Assembly: GCA_023014485.1 (NCBI GenBank)
Contig: JAJOZX010000944.1
Coordinates: 321,001 to 385,000, forward strand
DNA: 64,000 bases
Reading direction: 5' to 3'
Source: Bathynomus jamesi
Taxonomy: Eukaryota > Arthropoda > Malacostraca > Isopoda > Cirolanidae
Numbering within the stretch: position 1 is the first letter of the stretch; the number at the start of each line of letters is the position of its first letter. The notes beneath the pieces are model-generated. The model was not told where the DNA came from and did no database searches. It saw only the letters and a program-made list of their open reading frames with translations. Of the stretch, positions 20,686-31,552 are shown in pieces. Position numbers and translations under genes: made by a program.

Positions 20686-21182
20686 CTAGGCATTTATATC
20701 GCATGCAGACATAAATAAAAGCGACATTTGAATACTTCCCAGACCGCGCTTAACTGCAAGGATATATATTCATGATTTACGAGATTCCTTCACTCTTGTG
20801 ATTTGTAAATTATAAATTAACTTCAACAGCGGCCATGGAAGAGTTCTCCGACAACCGAAGAGACAAACTTGATGCCTTCATTTATCAAAACCTGAACAAA
20901 AACGAGTAAAAAAATAAATAAAAAGCAGGTTTGTTAAATAAACTCCCAATATTTAGTTTGACCTTTTCGAGGCAAACTATAATTAAAAAGTCGAACGAAT
21001 CAATAGGGGGGTGATTAAAAAAGTACATGCTTGCAAAGCGCACGGAGAGTGAGAAGCAATATATAGGTCAATGTCTATTGCTGACAACTTTTTATAGTAG
21101 ATGGAACGAGAGATCGTAAAGTCCTTGCTTGCTTTCTATAAATATTCGGAGAAAATAGAAAACAATCACCTTTGAGAAAACT
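20056..21182. other. No gene seen
   Basis: No supported coding or repeat-family signal, apart from a (GT)n run at about 20647-20685. Confidence 0.5.
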
Positions 21183-21230
21183 TAAGCATAATAAACGCCA
21201 TATATATATATATGGCGTTTATTATGCTTA
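21183..21230. repeat. Perfect 48-bp palindrome
   Basis: The 24 bp TAAGCATAATAAACGCCA plus TATATA are followed by their exact reverse complement, with no spacer. Confidence 0.95.
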
Positions 21231-21265
21231 TACTTAACCTATTGACGTGTCGCAAGCAGTGATAG

Positions 21266-21293
21266 TATATATATATATATATATATATATACT

Positions 21294-21331
<38 letters not shown>
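21266..21331. repeat. (TA)n and (GA)n microsatellites
   Basis: TA run at about 21266-21290, then GA at about 21297-21331. Confidence 0.95.
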
Positions 21332-21333
<2 letters not shown>

Positions 21334-21868
21334 GTGAACTTGAAGTACAATCTCAGTTGCCCAATTAAGTGAATAAAACCTATTAAATCATCATTCTAAT
21401 CAATCCAGAACATGTATCCATTTAATTAACGCTTTTTAACGCTAAACAAGCAAGGGCGTCCAAAAAAAAATTAGAAATCAAATAACGATCAAATAAAAAA
21501 AGGTCGTAAAAAACCGGCATCATCATAATTCAGCTCCATTCTGGCACCGTCTCAAGGATATAATTCTGCTTTCCTAGCTTTGACCTCTCGTTAAGAGAAC
21601 CGTCCACTCTATCACACTGTCTGCTCGTGGCCTTCACCTCTTGGGGGACACGCAGGGCGTCTAAGCCGAAAGAAAGGCAAAAAAACAATAATCTGAGGTG
21701 GAATATTCGAAGAACACCAGACATCAAATGCGATGACATTAATTAGCAAATTTCAGTTAAAAAATTATCAAACAAGACTTCATTTAAGATGAAATTAATT
21801 TTTATAAGAATGTCACACTGCAAATAAAAAACTAATCAAGCACTCGGAAAATAATAAATAAATAAATA

Positions 21869-21870
<2 letters not shown>
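21332..21870. other. No gene seen
   Basis: No supported feature up to the (TA)n run that precedes the SINE (21874-21918). Confidence 0.5.
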
Positions 21871-21918
<48 letters not shown>

Positions 21919-21920
<2 letters not shown>

Positions 21921-22215
21921 GCGCCTCGGTGGTGTAGTGGTTAGCGTAGCTGACTACGAATCCATCGGCCCCGGGTTCGAGACCGGACGGCTGCCGGCGC
22001 GCAGCAAAACCCAGCTGTCATCCTTCCATACAATAAAGAAAGTGGTTGGTAGATAAATGGGTATCCTAGCTGGCCTAGTGGTTAAGACGCTGGGCTGCTG
22101 ATGGGGCGTGGTTCGGATTCCACGTTAAACTGTAGGTCTAAGGTGGAGTGAAAAGCTTGACCTTCGTCAGAATGAACAATTCGGACGGAAACTAACCAAA
22201 GGTTAAAAGGTTATA
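21919..22215 (+). repeat. Dimeric tRNA-derived SINE
   Basis: Head 1: GGTGTAGTGGTTAGCGTAGC (box A-like), then GGGTTCGAGACC (box B-like). Head 2, after a spacer: GGCCTAGTGGTTAAGACGC and CTGCTGATGG. Core: GTTCGGATTCCACGTTAAAC then TGTAGGTC. Tail: AGCTTGACCTTCGTCAGAAT and GAACAATTCGGACGGAA, ending in (TA)(GT). Other copies: 39106-39431, 45768-46047, and partial ones at 23545 and 38088. Confidence 0.85.
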
Positions 22216-22229
22216 TATGTGTGTGTGTG

Positions 22230-23544
22230 TGTGTGTGTGTCAAAGGCTTATAAAGCAAGCCATGTTTACTTACGCAACAGGCCTATTTGCTTATTTTTGT
22301 GTTAAATGAGCATAATTGTTTTAAAATGCAATCAGTGTCTCTAGCCCTGGGAGAGGCATTTTTATTGGGGGAGGACCCCCTTGACCGCCACCTTTAACAT
22401 TTTCTGCGCAGTTTCCTTATCGTTCCTTACCTTCCTTCGCTCCACTCACCTGTAGACAAACGGCTTCAATTCACACATTTCTAATACGGAGAATGTACAT
22501 GAGCTTGTGCGCGCAGTGTAGGAATATTCTGGATACGAATTTTACTCATTAAGGCCGGCCGCACACAGGATCATCTTGTGATTCACGACTGACGACTTAG
22601 GTCGTGACGACGAGTCGCGTGTGATTTTACACTGACAAAATGAGAGCCCCGCACACTGCAGCGACCGCGACGCGATTCTGAAATGCGATAGTAATGAATC
22701 GCTTTCAATAACTCGCACTCACTCGTCAAGCACGATTCCTCTCCCTCATGAATGAAGAACCCTAAGACTTTTTTCTTTTCGCACTCCTCTTTCCGAGAAA
22801 CACACACACACACACACACACTTTCTCTGCAGTTCACTATTCAATTCTCAAACGAAACACAATCGTCCCCTTTTTTGTTACACAAATCCCAAAGGTAAAC
22901 TCTGCGAAGAAGAGTTCCCGATTCCTTCGCCTCAGAATCCCATTTCCGCTTTGGAAACTCGTTATAACCCTTCAGATCTGTCTTCGTTTGAATAACAATG
23001 AGGGACGAGAGGCGGCAACGCAAGGGCACATCAAAGTAAAATCCACTTTTCCACAAACTCCAACTTGCTCATTACACATTTACCCATAACTTGTATAACG
23101 AAAAATGCCCATATTATATAAAATAGTACACTTACAAGTCTTACATACTTGGCATAAAGTACACCAATAAAGGCATGTTCGGAATGTATCTATGTCAAGG
23201 CCGATATCAGAGTCGATTACAGATGTACCGGCCCGATTATTCCCCCCACACACACATATATATATATATATAAGGTCTGTATCTGTATATGCGCAACCTT
23301 TATATACTCGCTTTTAGCTATCCAAAGTTCTTTATTCGAATAAAAACCTCGTAATTCGCCATTTCTGTTCGCCTAATAGACAAAATTAGCTTATCATGAA
23401 CCGCCAATGACCAAATTTGTCCTCTATAAACTTCAATACATAGAGGTAGGTGTACAAACAAAATAAAAATTAAGGTCTTCAACCCCACATTAAAAACATT
23501 ACTTTGCATTTTAATCGGCTTATTTATTTATTTATATATACACC
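22230..23544. other. No gene seen
   Basis: Holds short (CA)n at 22802-22822 and 23248-23272 and a GC-richer patch with GGCCGGCCGCACACAGG (22554 on) that looks like a repeat end, but no second end was found. Confidence 0.4.
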
Positions 23545-23655
23545 TTGGTTACCCTGGTTTTGCTTCCGCCCGAATTGTTCATTCTGACGAAGGTCAAGCC
23601 TCTTGCCTCACCTTGAACATACAGTTTAGCGTCGAATCTGAACCTGTGTGTCAGA
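23545..23655 (-). repeat. tRNA-SINE tail fragment
   Basis: Reversed, it carries CTTGACCTTCGTCAGAATGA and ACAATTCGGGCGGAAGC. Only core and tail are present. Confidence 0.75.
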
Positions 23656-24048
23656 TAACCAGATTTTCTGGAGTTAAAAGCGGGACATCTCTCGAATAAT
23701 GAATAGAAATATTGCGCTCGCTTACATCCAATAGCCTACTGGTATAAAATAGGTTGTAACAAAATTATATGTACTGAATGCACAAAATTCATAATTAACA
23801 AAAAATTATTTATAGTTCAAAATAATATCGTACCTTTGATATTCTTGTATACCTGTATTTGCTTTACGGCACAAAAAGTTCCTAAAAGTCACGTTGCTTA
23901 CAGGTAATAATTCTGATAAAGCGGCATATTTAAGTTCATCTCCCAAAGCGGGACATTTCCGCGTCCCCTAAAGTTTCTAGGGTACAGCGGGGCATATAGC
24001 TCAAAAGCGGGACAGTCCCGCCGAAATCGGGACGTCTGGTCAGCTTAG
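23655..24048. mobile_element. Possible degenerate DNA-element copy
   Basis: Repeated AAGCGGGACA motifs occur near both ends (23677 on; 24005 and 23947 reversed or direct), with GGGACGTCTGGTCAG at the right and AACCAGATTTTCTGG at the left as weak inverted ends. No clear target duplication. Tentative. Confidence 0.3.
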
Positions 24049-24786
24049 CTATATGTACACACGAGCCTTATAAAATTTTTAATTCTTTCGTGACGAATAA
24101 GATTGTTCAACAATGATTTTGTCTCAGGAAAAGTTTTATGTCATTATTATAGTTTTTAACGCCGATTACAGAAATGGTATTTTCCTATCACGTAGAGGAT
24201 TTGAGAAATTTCCATTTTATATTTTGGAAAAAATATTCAATTTAGGTAGTCAAAGCTGTTTGTGACTAAACTATGCGTGATACAGTGTGTTGTTCTGTAA
24301 TGTGCTGTGATGTTTGTCGTGTGTATTGCTACTCTTATAGTGTGTGGTGTTAATATTTTTTTAATATTTTGTATATTTAATTAATTATATCCAATACTCA
24401 ATATTATACTTATTATACATATTATATACAATAATTGTATAATGTTTTTTAAAGATTTCGTGGAAACTACGCGTGATACGCCAACATGAATAACATTTTC
24501 GGAATCAGCAGCATCGACTTCATATAGACCAGCTTTGATTGTTGCTGAGACAGAAAAGTAAAAATTTGTTGTTCAATGTAATTTGTCTACTTTCGAAATT
24601 ACAGATGAAAGAATGAATTAAAAAGTCTATTAAAAATATTAAAACCAATTTGCACACGTTGAATTCTATTCATTCTTTATACACTGCAATTTCCTTCAAA
24701 TGCAGAAACTACACAAATACATTCACATTAAAAAGTTGAAGTGTTTTTCCAAACTTATTTTTAACGAATTGAAAAGGCTTTTTTTT

Positions 24787-24791
<5 letters not shown>
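24049..24791. other. No gene seen
   Basis: AT-rich, no motif recognised. Confidence 0.5.

Positions 24792-24836
<45 letters not shown>
24792..24836. repeat. (GT)n microsatellite, left flank of LTR element
   Basis: A GT run ends exactly at the TGTAGT start of the LTR. A matching GT run follows the other end at 31186. Confidence 0.9.
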
Positions 24837-24837
<1 letters not shown>

Positions 24838-25046
24838 GTAGTGATTCCCCTTCCTTCATTTGTATAATTGTTTACTTTACTTTTTATTCAATTTCTCTAT
24901 CTTTTCTCATTCTCTTTACACTCTTTTCACTTTCGCTGTCGGTGTACTTTATAAATACGGTAGACGTGACCGAGTTGAGGCGCCGTTATAATTTGAACTG
25001 GGCATGGGAGACCGGGGGGATTAATTATACTCAACACTTTACTCTC

Positions 25047-25633
25047 TTTCGTACTTTCTGCAGTAATATATACGGTCAGCAACTCTGGGTGAATTATAAA
25101 AAAGGTTCTGGCAGAACCCTAATTTGCTGTACAACAGGTCTTTTAGACTCTTACATAAATTACCCCCGAGATGCTCAGCTTCGCAAATGTTTGCTACCCG
25201 CAATGTTCCGAGCTTCCCGGAGGTAACAAGACGTGCTCAACACAGTCTAATGCAAAGAATTAAAAAATCAACCAACCCGATCATCCAAGCTATCCATGAG
25301 TCCTGCCATTTATCCTCTAAGCCAGGGGTTCCCAAACTTTTACCACCAAGGACCCCTAAATATTAATATAGTTAGTATAGTTAATGTTACTATTTTTCCA
25401 AAAGCTTAGACCCCCCCTGGAAGCTTCCTACAGACCACTTTGGGAATCCCTGCTCTAAGCTATGGACTTCTTGGTACGAAAAAGTCTGTCTGTAGCTCCA
25501 CTTAACTTCGACAGTGCAGTATTATTTCTAATCAATTGTATATATTTTTATCCTTAGTGTATGAACTGTCATTGTATTAATAATATTTGTCATATGGACT
25601 ATAGTCTGCCAATAAACCTTTTCATTTTCATTA
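25047..25633 (+). pseudogene. LINE C-terminal/3-prime fragment
   Basis: Plus-strand frames contain FCSNIYGQQLWVNYKKGSGR, then NRSFRLLHKLPPRCSASQMF and RRAQHSLMQRIKK. As I recall, this matches the C-terminal part of an arthropod LINE (Y-G-x-Q-L-W, F-R-x-L-x-x-L-P-x-x-C-S-A-S-x-M-F). A 3-prime UTR follows, with AATAAACC near the end. A second copy lies at 59709-60084 in the minus orientation. It interrupts the LTR and is itself interrupted by the MITE at 25323. Confidence 0.7.
25323..25452. mobile_element. hAT MITE with 8-bp duplication
   Basis: Ends CAGGGGTTCCCAAACT and reversed CAGGGATTCCCAAAGT. Perfect 8-bp duplication CTCTAAGC at 25315-25322 and 25453-25460. 130 bp, non-coding. Confidence 0.93.
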
Positions 25634-25969
25634 TACCGAAACAATTTAGACAAACGGGGTAATACGAGTGGGGGGATTAACGTTAACATTTTAATCAGAG
25701 ATACGAAATACTATTCTAAATTCACATCATCATCTTAACACCAAAAAAAACACCTTAATACGCTCAAGGCCATCCGATGACTGCCGGGCATTCCTACCCA
25801 GCTTCTAGCCTGTGTTCAGGCGTTGCCAAATGGTATTTCTATATTTCTTTTTTATAACCAAACCATTATTTATCATAATTACATTTATTAAATATTATTA
25901 TCTTCTTTATTAATTTCTTATAACCAAAACATTCTATTTTTTAATTAGACATTACTAGACTCGCATCAC

Positions 25970-26985
25970 CCCCTTCAAAATAAGTTTTTCACTAGGAAAA
26001 CTTATTAATATCGTTTAACAAATTTATTTATTTATTCAAGTTATTTATTTTGCAATTTTTTTTTCTTTAACAAATTCAAGTTGGAGAAGAAATCATTAGA
26101 ATGACAAATTCCACACATCAGATGTTTTGTATCATTTTGTAAAAATCGAAAAACTATAATTTTCACATTTGCATAAAATAACATTTCACACTAATAATCA
26201 AATTACAAGCTGTAACGTGAAAAATAACGGACAATTTTCTTAAAAATGGTTAAAACAAATTTCAAGTTCACAATCCATTCCAGCGATTCCTCATCAAAGA
26301 TCGCTTTACATTCGAAACAATTTACTTATATAGTTATAGTTACTATCAGGGCAATATAGAAAAGACAAGAAAACGTTTACATAAAATACTGACCAGAGAG
26401 TACATACTATTTCACGAAATACACAATATGGGCAATAATCGCACCCTTTCACTTATAATTTCATTACATAACAATCAGTACAATAATAGCTGGACGTTGT
26501 TTAGATCACAATCCGCACGCTGACAACGGACTTCTGCAATTTTCAATTGCAGCTCCTGCTCACTTCGCTAGAATGCAAGGGATTGCATCACCATGCAACA
26601 GGTCAGCACGCTTGAGGTTGGTTCCGCTCTCCAATTGGCGGGGGGGGGGGGGACACCGACACGTCCAATTCTAAGAGGATCAGGGGGAGGGGAGATATAC
26701 TGAAAGTGGAACCACGCACCGGAATTGGACGGAATTTGCAATCTAGAAGTCGACGAAGAAGCTCGCCTCTCTCATCTCGACTTTCGTCGATGAACGCTGC
26801 TCTTCCTACGTCCAGCTGAGACTCTCTTACTAGCAATAATCAAACGATCACTTCACCGTAGGCGGTTTCACAACGAACCTACTGTATGTCTGTATGGACA
26901 GTAAAGCCTTAGAGACTCGTTCAAACTCGTGGTTTGCCTACCGAGGTGCTAAAACACACATTTAGCGAAGCATCGAGCAGCGTGA
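25970..26985. other. Non-coding interior of the LTR element
   Basis: AT-rich with a G homopolymer at about 26639-26652. No coding motif. Confidence 0.5.
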
Positions 26986-26993
26986 CCAGCTAC

Positions 26994-27819
26994 AAGGGCT
27001 GTGGAGTCGGAGTCGGAGTCGTGGAGTCGGAAGCAATTTTGGTGGTGCTGGAGTCGGAGTCGGTAAAAATGTACCGACTCCGACCTCAATATAAATTTTA
27101 ATAAAATGTTTTTGTGATATCACTGGCAGCTATGGTGGTTAAACCACTTAAATAATAAACACAATGTTTTCCATTTCAGACACTAATGCCATTAATTCAT
27201 TTTTTCTTTTCAGATAATATTTTTTTATTTTTAATGCTTATTTAATTTCGAGTTCTTTCTAAATTTCATAAGTTTTTAACTTTCAAGTCTAAAACCCCTT
27301 TCACAATGGCAAAGACACTTCCAACAGTCTGCAGTTTTTTAATATTTTACAATAACCACAGATGGGAAACATTTCGTGTGTCAGTGTATGATAGAAGATG
27401 ATGATGATGATGATGATGATGATGAAAAATTATGTGAAGCAAAAATCAGTGGTTTTACTGGCTCTGATAAAAATGCACCAACCAGAGCATCAAATTTGAA
27501 AAGACATTTGCAGTGTTTCCATCCCAAAATTTTAGAAGTTGTCATTGAGAAAGATAGTAATAAAAACCTTCCAACTACTTCAAAGTTAACAAAAGATCAG
27601 AAATCTACTGAACGACAAGCACCACTTACAAGATTCTTTACTACAGACAAAGTTACCGTAACAATGACCACAGATGATGATGCTTCACGTGGTGGTGATG
27701 AAATGCCTTTTGTGTAATTATCATCATAGCAGATTTAGAATTAATATACCTTCGGAGTCGGATAGACAAAAAATTGAGGAGTCGGAGTCGGTTTTTTATG
27801 TGCCGACTCCACAGCCCTG
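26994..27819 (+). mobile_element. hAT element, internally deleted
   Basis: Ends AAGGGCTGTGGAGTCGGAGT and reversed CAGGGCTGTGGAGTCGG, with subterminal repeats of GGAGTCGG at both ends. The flanks are CCAGCTAC (26986-26993) and GCAGCTAC (27820-27827), an 8-bp duplication with one mismatch. It carries only a short ORF with a BED-like finger. Confidence 0.82.
27376..27717 (+). CDS. BED-like zinc finger ORF of hAT element
   Basis: The open frame reads GKHFVCQCMIEDDDDDDDDD just before and across the start, then KLCEAKISGFTGSDKNAPTR, ASNLKRHLQCFHPKILEVV. The C-x-C, T-R-x-S-N-L-K-R-H-L and H-P spacing fits the BED finger found at the N-terminus of hAT transposases, a DNA-binding domain. A (GAT)n run encodes the aspartate stretch between the cysteines and the rest, and may have lengthened the loop. 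A stop follows at 27715-27717 without the RNase H-like domain. An in-frame ATG occurs at about 27388. Probably a leftover of a larger transposase. Confidence 0.6.
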   Translation: MCQCMIEDDDDDDDDDEKLCEAKISGFTGSDKNAPTRASNLKRHLQCFHPKILEVVIEKDSNKNLPTTSKLTKDQKSTERQAPLTRFFTTDKVTVTMTTDDDASRGGDEMPFV

Positions 27820-27827
27820 GCAGCTAC

Positions 27828-30381
27828 TGCCCAAAAAATACCAGTAGACCATCTTCGACGGAAACTGTCCTGCGCCAAGTCCCTGCGCATTCGGTTTCCC
27901 TTCTCTCACTCTTCTCTCTCATCGGTAATCGATCACCTATCGGGTCAACTAAACTCAACTCAATGGATGGAATTTGGATCCAACTTAGCTGCCTCCAAAT
28001 CGAGCCTCTTGAAATTTTGACAAAAAAATTATCAAAGTTTATACTGCTACTGACTATCACGTCATATTAGTTTACCAAATTTTCTTGACAGTTCACTTCG
28101 AAACAATAACTATAATTTGCTCTGGCCAAATTCACGGAAAAACTATTACAAATTTTACAGAATTCACAAAAATTTACTCACGCCCTAGCTACCAATAAGG
28201 TTATTTATGGCAGTTACATCGGAGAAGATAAAAAAAAATCATCAAACGCAACGAAACAATACTGCACAGTAGAAATATAAAGCGCCCATACATAGTAACC
28301 TTTATTATAATTTTAAAAATATTATTATTCAAACTACCTTCAGAAATTACATCAATACATTTTAAATACAAAAGACAAAAATGAACCCCAGACACTTCAT
28401 GTCATCAATTCTCTGAAAATCACGAACCCTCTTACACTTTGGGGGAAGCACACAGATACCATAAAAATGTTACTGGCCACCTAAAAGGCTCCATTTCCGG
28501 GTGAACACTCGAACCATTGCTTCAGTTACAAGAGGAAGCCCAAATGAAGTTTGAAAAATAACTTTTCCAAAACAGAATCATTAAATATAAAATTTTTAAA
28601 TAATACCGAAAAGTTACTTTAATACATTAATTCCAACTTGAAACGCTAAATTTCATAGGAGGAACTCTTAATTCACAAATTACATCTGAGACAACTCTCT
28701 CCTTCAACACAAAACCCAGTATGGTTTGTAAATCACAAGAATTCCAGGAATCTTATCGCTTCCAAGTGAAACTAAATACAAATTTACATCGTTATTCTAA
28801 ATAAGAACAGATATTATGAACCCAAAAATACACGCAACCTACTATGTAAACAAAACAAAAAAATTAAAACAAATCACTGCATAATGAAGTGTGCGCGCTT
28901 TGTTTGTAAGCGAGCCTCTATAAAAATATTCCTAACCAAATTTAACTGCAGTACATCGGGAAACAATTTTTGTAACATTTTCTATGCAAACGCACGAATG
29001 TAAAACAAACATTTTTCATTATTTAATATCTAAAATAAAATGTTAAAACACTCCTTAACACAATAAAATCTAATTTCAGAATAAAAAAAAAATTTAAAGC
29101 CTAAGTATACAAAACATCACTCGGAATTTGTCTTGAAAATGAAAAAGAAAAAAATAAACAATAATCAGCCCACCTATGAAAATATAAAAATTAATATATA
29201 AAAAAATTTAAAAAAAAAATTAATTTATCAAAAGAATTTACAAAAACCATTCCTGTATTTCAATTAAACATTTTTATCTTATTATAAATTTCGCTTATTT
29301 TGAAGCCACAATTTATATACTGCAAATATAATAAACTTAAAAAGTCCGAATTTGACCCAGTATAAATTAGTCTTTAAAGATTATTTAAAATTATAAAGCG
29401 AACGAAAAAACTACAAAGCGATTCTTAAAAGTAAACACATTTGATGTTGATGTGTCGGCCTGTAAATCTATTATATACATGCAGTCAAGGAATAATCTTA
29501 AAAACTACCGACTAAATTCTGGAAAATTTTGTTAGGTACATGTTCATTCTTTTACAATTCGCGACTATATACATAGTACACCTAGAAATGCGTCACCTAT
29601 ACGCTCAAACATTTTAAGCCTTACCGTATAAAAATGCATGTCACAATCTATTTAAACAACTAAAATAATTTAATTCATATAAATAAGTGTAAAATTTATT
29701 TACTAATCATTATTATTATTATCATCACAATTATTACTAATTCAGAAAATGTAGACACAAAAAAACACAAAACAAAATAGGTACGCTTTAAACAGGAGTA
29801 AAAGTGGAAAGGAAAAGGAAAAAAAGGAATGAGTCACTGGACAGCAATTATCAATTTTGAAATTTCTCTCTCCGACCAAACGAAACGAAATCTAAAGAAA
29901 AAAAAACGAGTGAGGAAGGAAACAAACGACTCTCGAATTTTGACTCCACATTACAACGGTCTCGCCAAGACGAGTCAGAGAAATTTTGAGTCAAAACGGT
30001 TTGGAAATCTACTCAAACGAGAAGAGGGGGAAAAAAAAAAAAAATTTTGACCGCGAAAATTACGAAAATGCTCGCTATGACAAGAAATTTGGAAAATGAT
30101 GGGCGCCATCTTGAATCATCGAATTTTGAAGAAAAGGGAATCGGAATTTGCTTAATTTTATAAATACTCTAAAACGGGTAGCGAAACAGAATATCTACTA
30201 ATTTTCTTTATATGGAGAACGTGGAAAAATGATCGTGATTAATCGAAAGAACACGCCCACAAATTTTCTATTCCTATTCATAAGACACGAAAAAAAATGC
30301 AAAAGCCTATGTTAATGACGGAGTGCGTGGGTTCGTATTATTAAATTGTTATATTTAATAAGGTTAGCTGCCACCAAAAAA
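27828..30381. other. Non-coding interior of the LTR element
   Basis: About 2.5 kb of AT-rich sequence with no retroviral-type domain in any frame. Short frames (29829-30050, 28201-28395) show no motif. Confidence 0.55.
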
Positions 30382-31183
30382 TGTAGTGGTTAATTTCTTT
30401 AAGGGCCCATTCCTTCATTATTATAATTCTTTACTTACTTTACTTTCTATTCAATTTCTCTATCTTTCCTCATTCTCTTTACACTCTTTTCACTTTCGCT
30501 GTCGGTGTCGGTGTACTTTATAAATACGGTAGACGTGACCGAGTTGAGGCGCCGTTATAATTTGAACTGAGTATGGGAGACCGGGGGGATTAATTATACT
30601 CTTCATTAACACTTTACTCTTTTATTTATACGGAAACAATTTAGACAAACGGGGTAATACGAGGGGGGGAATTAACGTTAACATTTTAATCGATGAGATA
30701 CGAAATACTATTCTAAATTCACATCTTAACACCAAAAAAAAAAAACCTTAATACGCTCAAGGGCATCCGATGACTGCCGGGCATTCCTACCCAGCCTCTA
30801 GCCCAGTGGTCGGGGAACAGGGGTAAATTACCCAAATGGGGGTAAATTTAAAACTTTTGGGGGTAATGCGTGCGGTATGAGAGACACTGTGCTGATATTT
30901 TTTTCATATATTTTTATTTTGTTACATAAATGTGGCGTTATTCTAAATTTTAGAATATTACGAATTTACGTACTGATTACGTCCTCAAATATATTTTGGG
31001 GTAATACCCAAAAAAGTTCGCCGACCACTGCTCTAGCCTGTGTTCAGGCGTTGACAATTCATATTTCTATTTTTTTTTTATAAACAAACCATTATTTATC
31101 GTAATTACATTTATTAAATATTATTATCTTTTTTATTAATTTCTTATAACCAAAACATTCAAATTTTTAATTAGACATTACTA

Positions 31184-31185
<2 letters not shown>
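30382..31185 (+). repeat. 3-prime LTR, with MITE insertion
   Basis: Direct repeat of 24837-25969. Starts TGTAGTGG, contains the same CTTTATAAATACGG box (about 30517) and ends ATTAGACATTACTACA. It is interrupted by the hAT MITE at 30804-31030. A GT microsatellite follows (31186-31227). Confidence 0.7.
30804..31030. mobile_element. hAT MITE with 8-bp duplication
   Basis: Ends CAGTGGTCGGGGAAC and reversed CAGTGGTCGGCGAAC. Perfect duplication CTCTAGCC at 30796-30803 and 31031-31038. The interior is rich in GGGGTAA motifs. Confidence 0.93.
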
Positions 31186-31231
<46 letters not shown>

Positions 31232-31552
31232 GCGCACGTCATACGTAATCTTTAAATGAATGAAAGTTCAACAAGGCATCATCATTCATTCAGCAATTTA
31301 CATTTTGAAATTTAAATGTATTAATAAAGCGCGAAATTATCCAACTAAGTAAATACAAAGTTCTATACTTTTGCTCAAACACATGACCGTGTCTTCTTTT
31401 ATGTTGCTGGGATTCTTCTCTCTTCAGAAAAGTTTATAGGATTGTTACGATGAAAGTTATTTCATTATGTTAGGCTACAGACCAGCGTTCCAGCAATGAA
31501 TATCCAAATAAAAATGTTAATTACCTCCTACTTCCAACGTTCCTAATATATA

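Larger units (their letters stand above)
24837..25969 (+). repeat. 5-prime LTR, with LINE insertion
   Basis: It shares with 30382-31185 the blocks CACTTTCGCTGTCGGTG, GAGTTGAGGCGCCGTTATAA, ATGACTGCCGGGCATTCC and GCCTGTGTTCAGGCGTTG. A TATA box (CTTTATAAATACGG, about 24948) could drive transcription. It is interrupted at about 25047-25633. Confidence 0.7.
24837..31185 (+). mobile_element. LTR-type element without pol (LARD-like)
   Basis: Two direct repeats of about 550-570 bp (insertions removed) bound the element and begin TGTAGTG. The 3-prime copy ends ACTACA, giving a TG...CA, TGTAGT...ACTACA pair. GT microsatellite lies on both sides, consistent with insertion inside it. The 4.4-kb interior shows no gag, protease, RT or integrase in any frame, so it would be a non-autonomous, LARD-like element. 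No convincing primer binding site or polypurine tract was found, which lowers confidence. Orientation is taken from the LTR TATA box. Confidence 0.6.

Noticed and set aside
22554..22700. GGCCGGCCGCACAC repeat end
   Set aside because: Looks like a transposon terminus, but no matching end or duplication was found, so not called.
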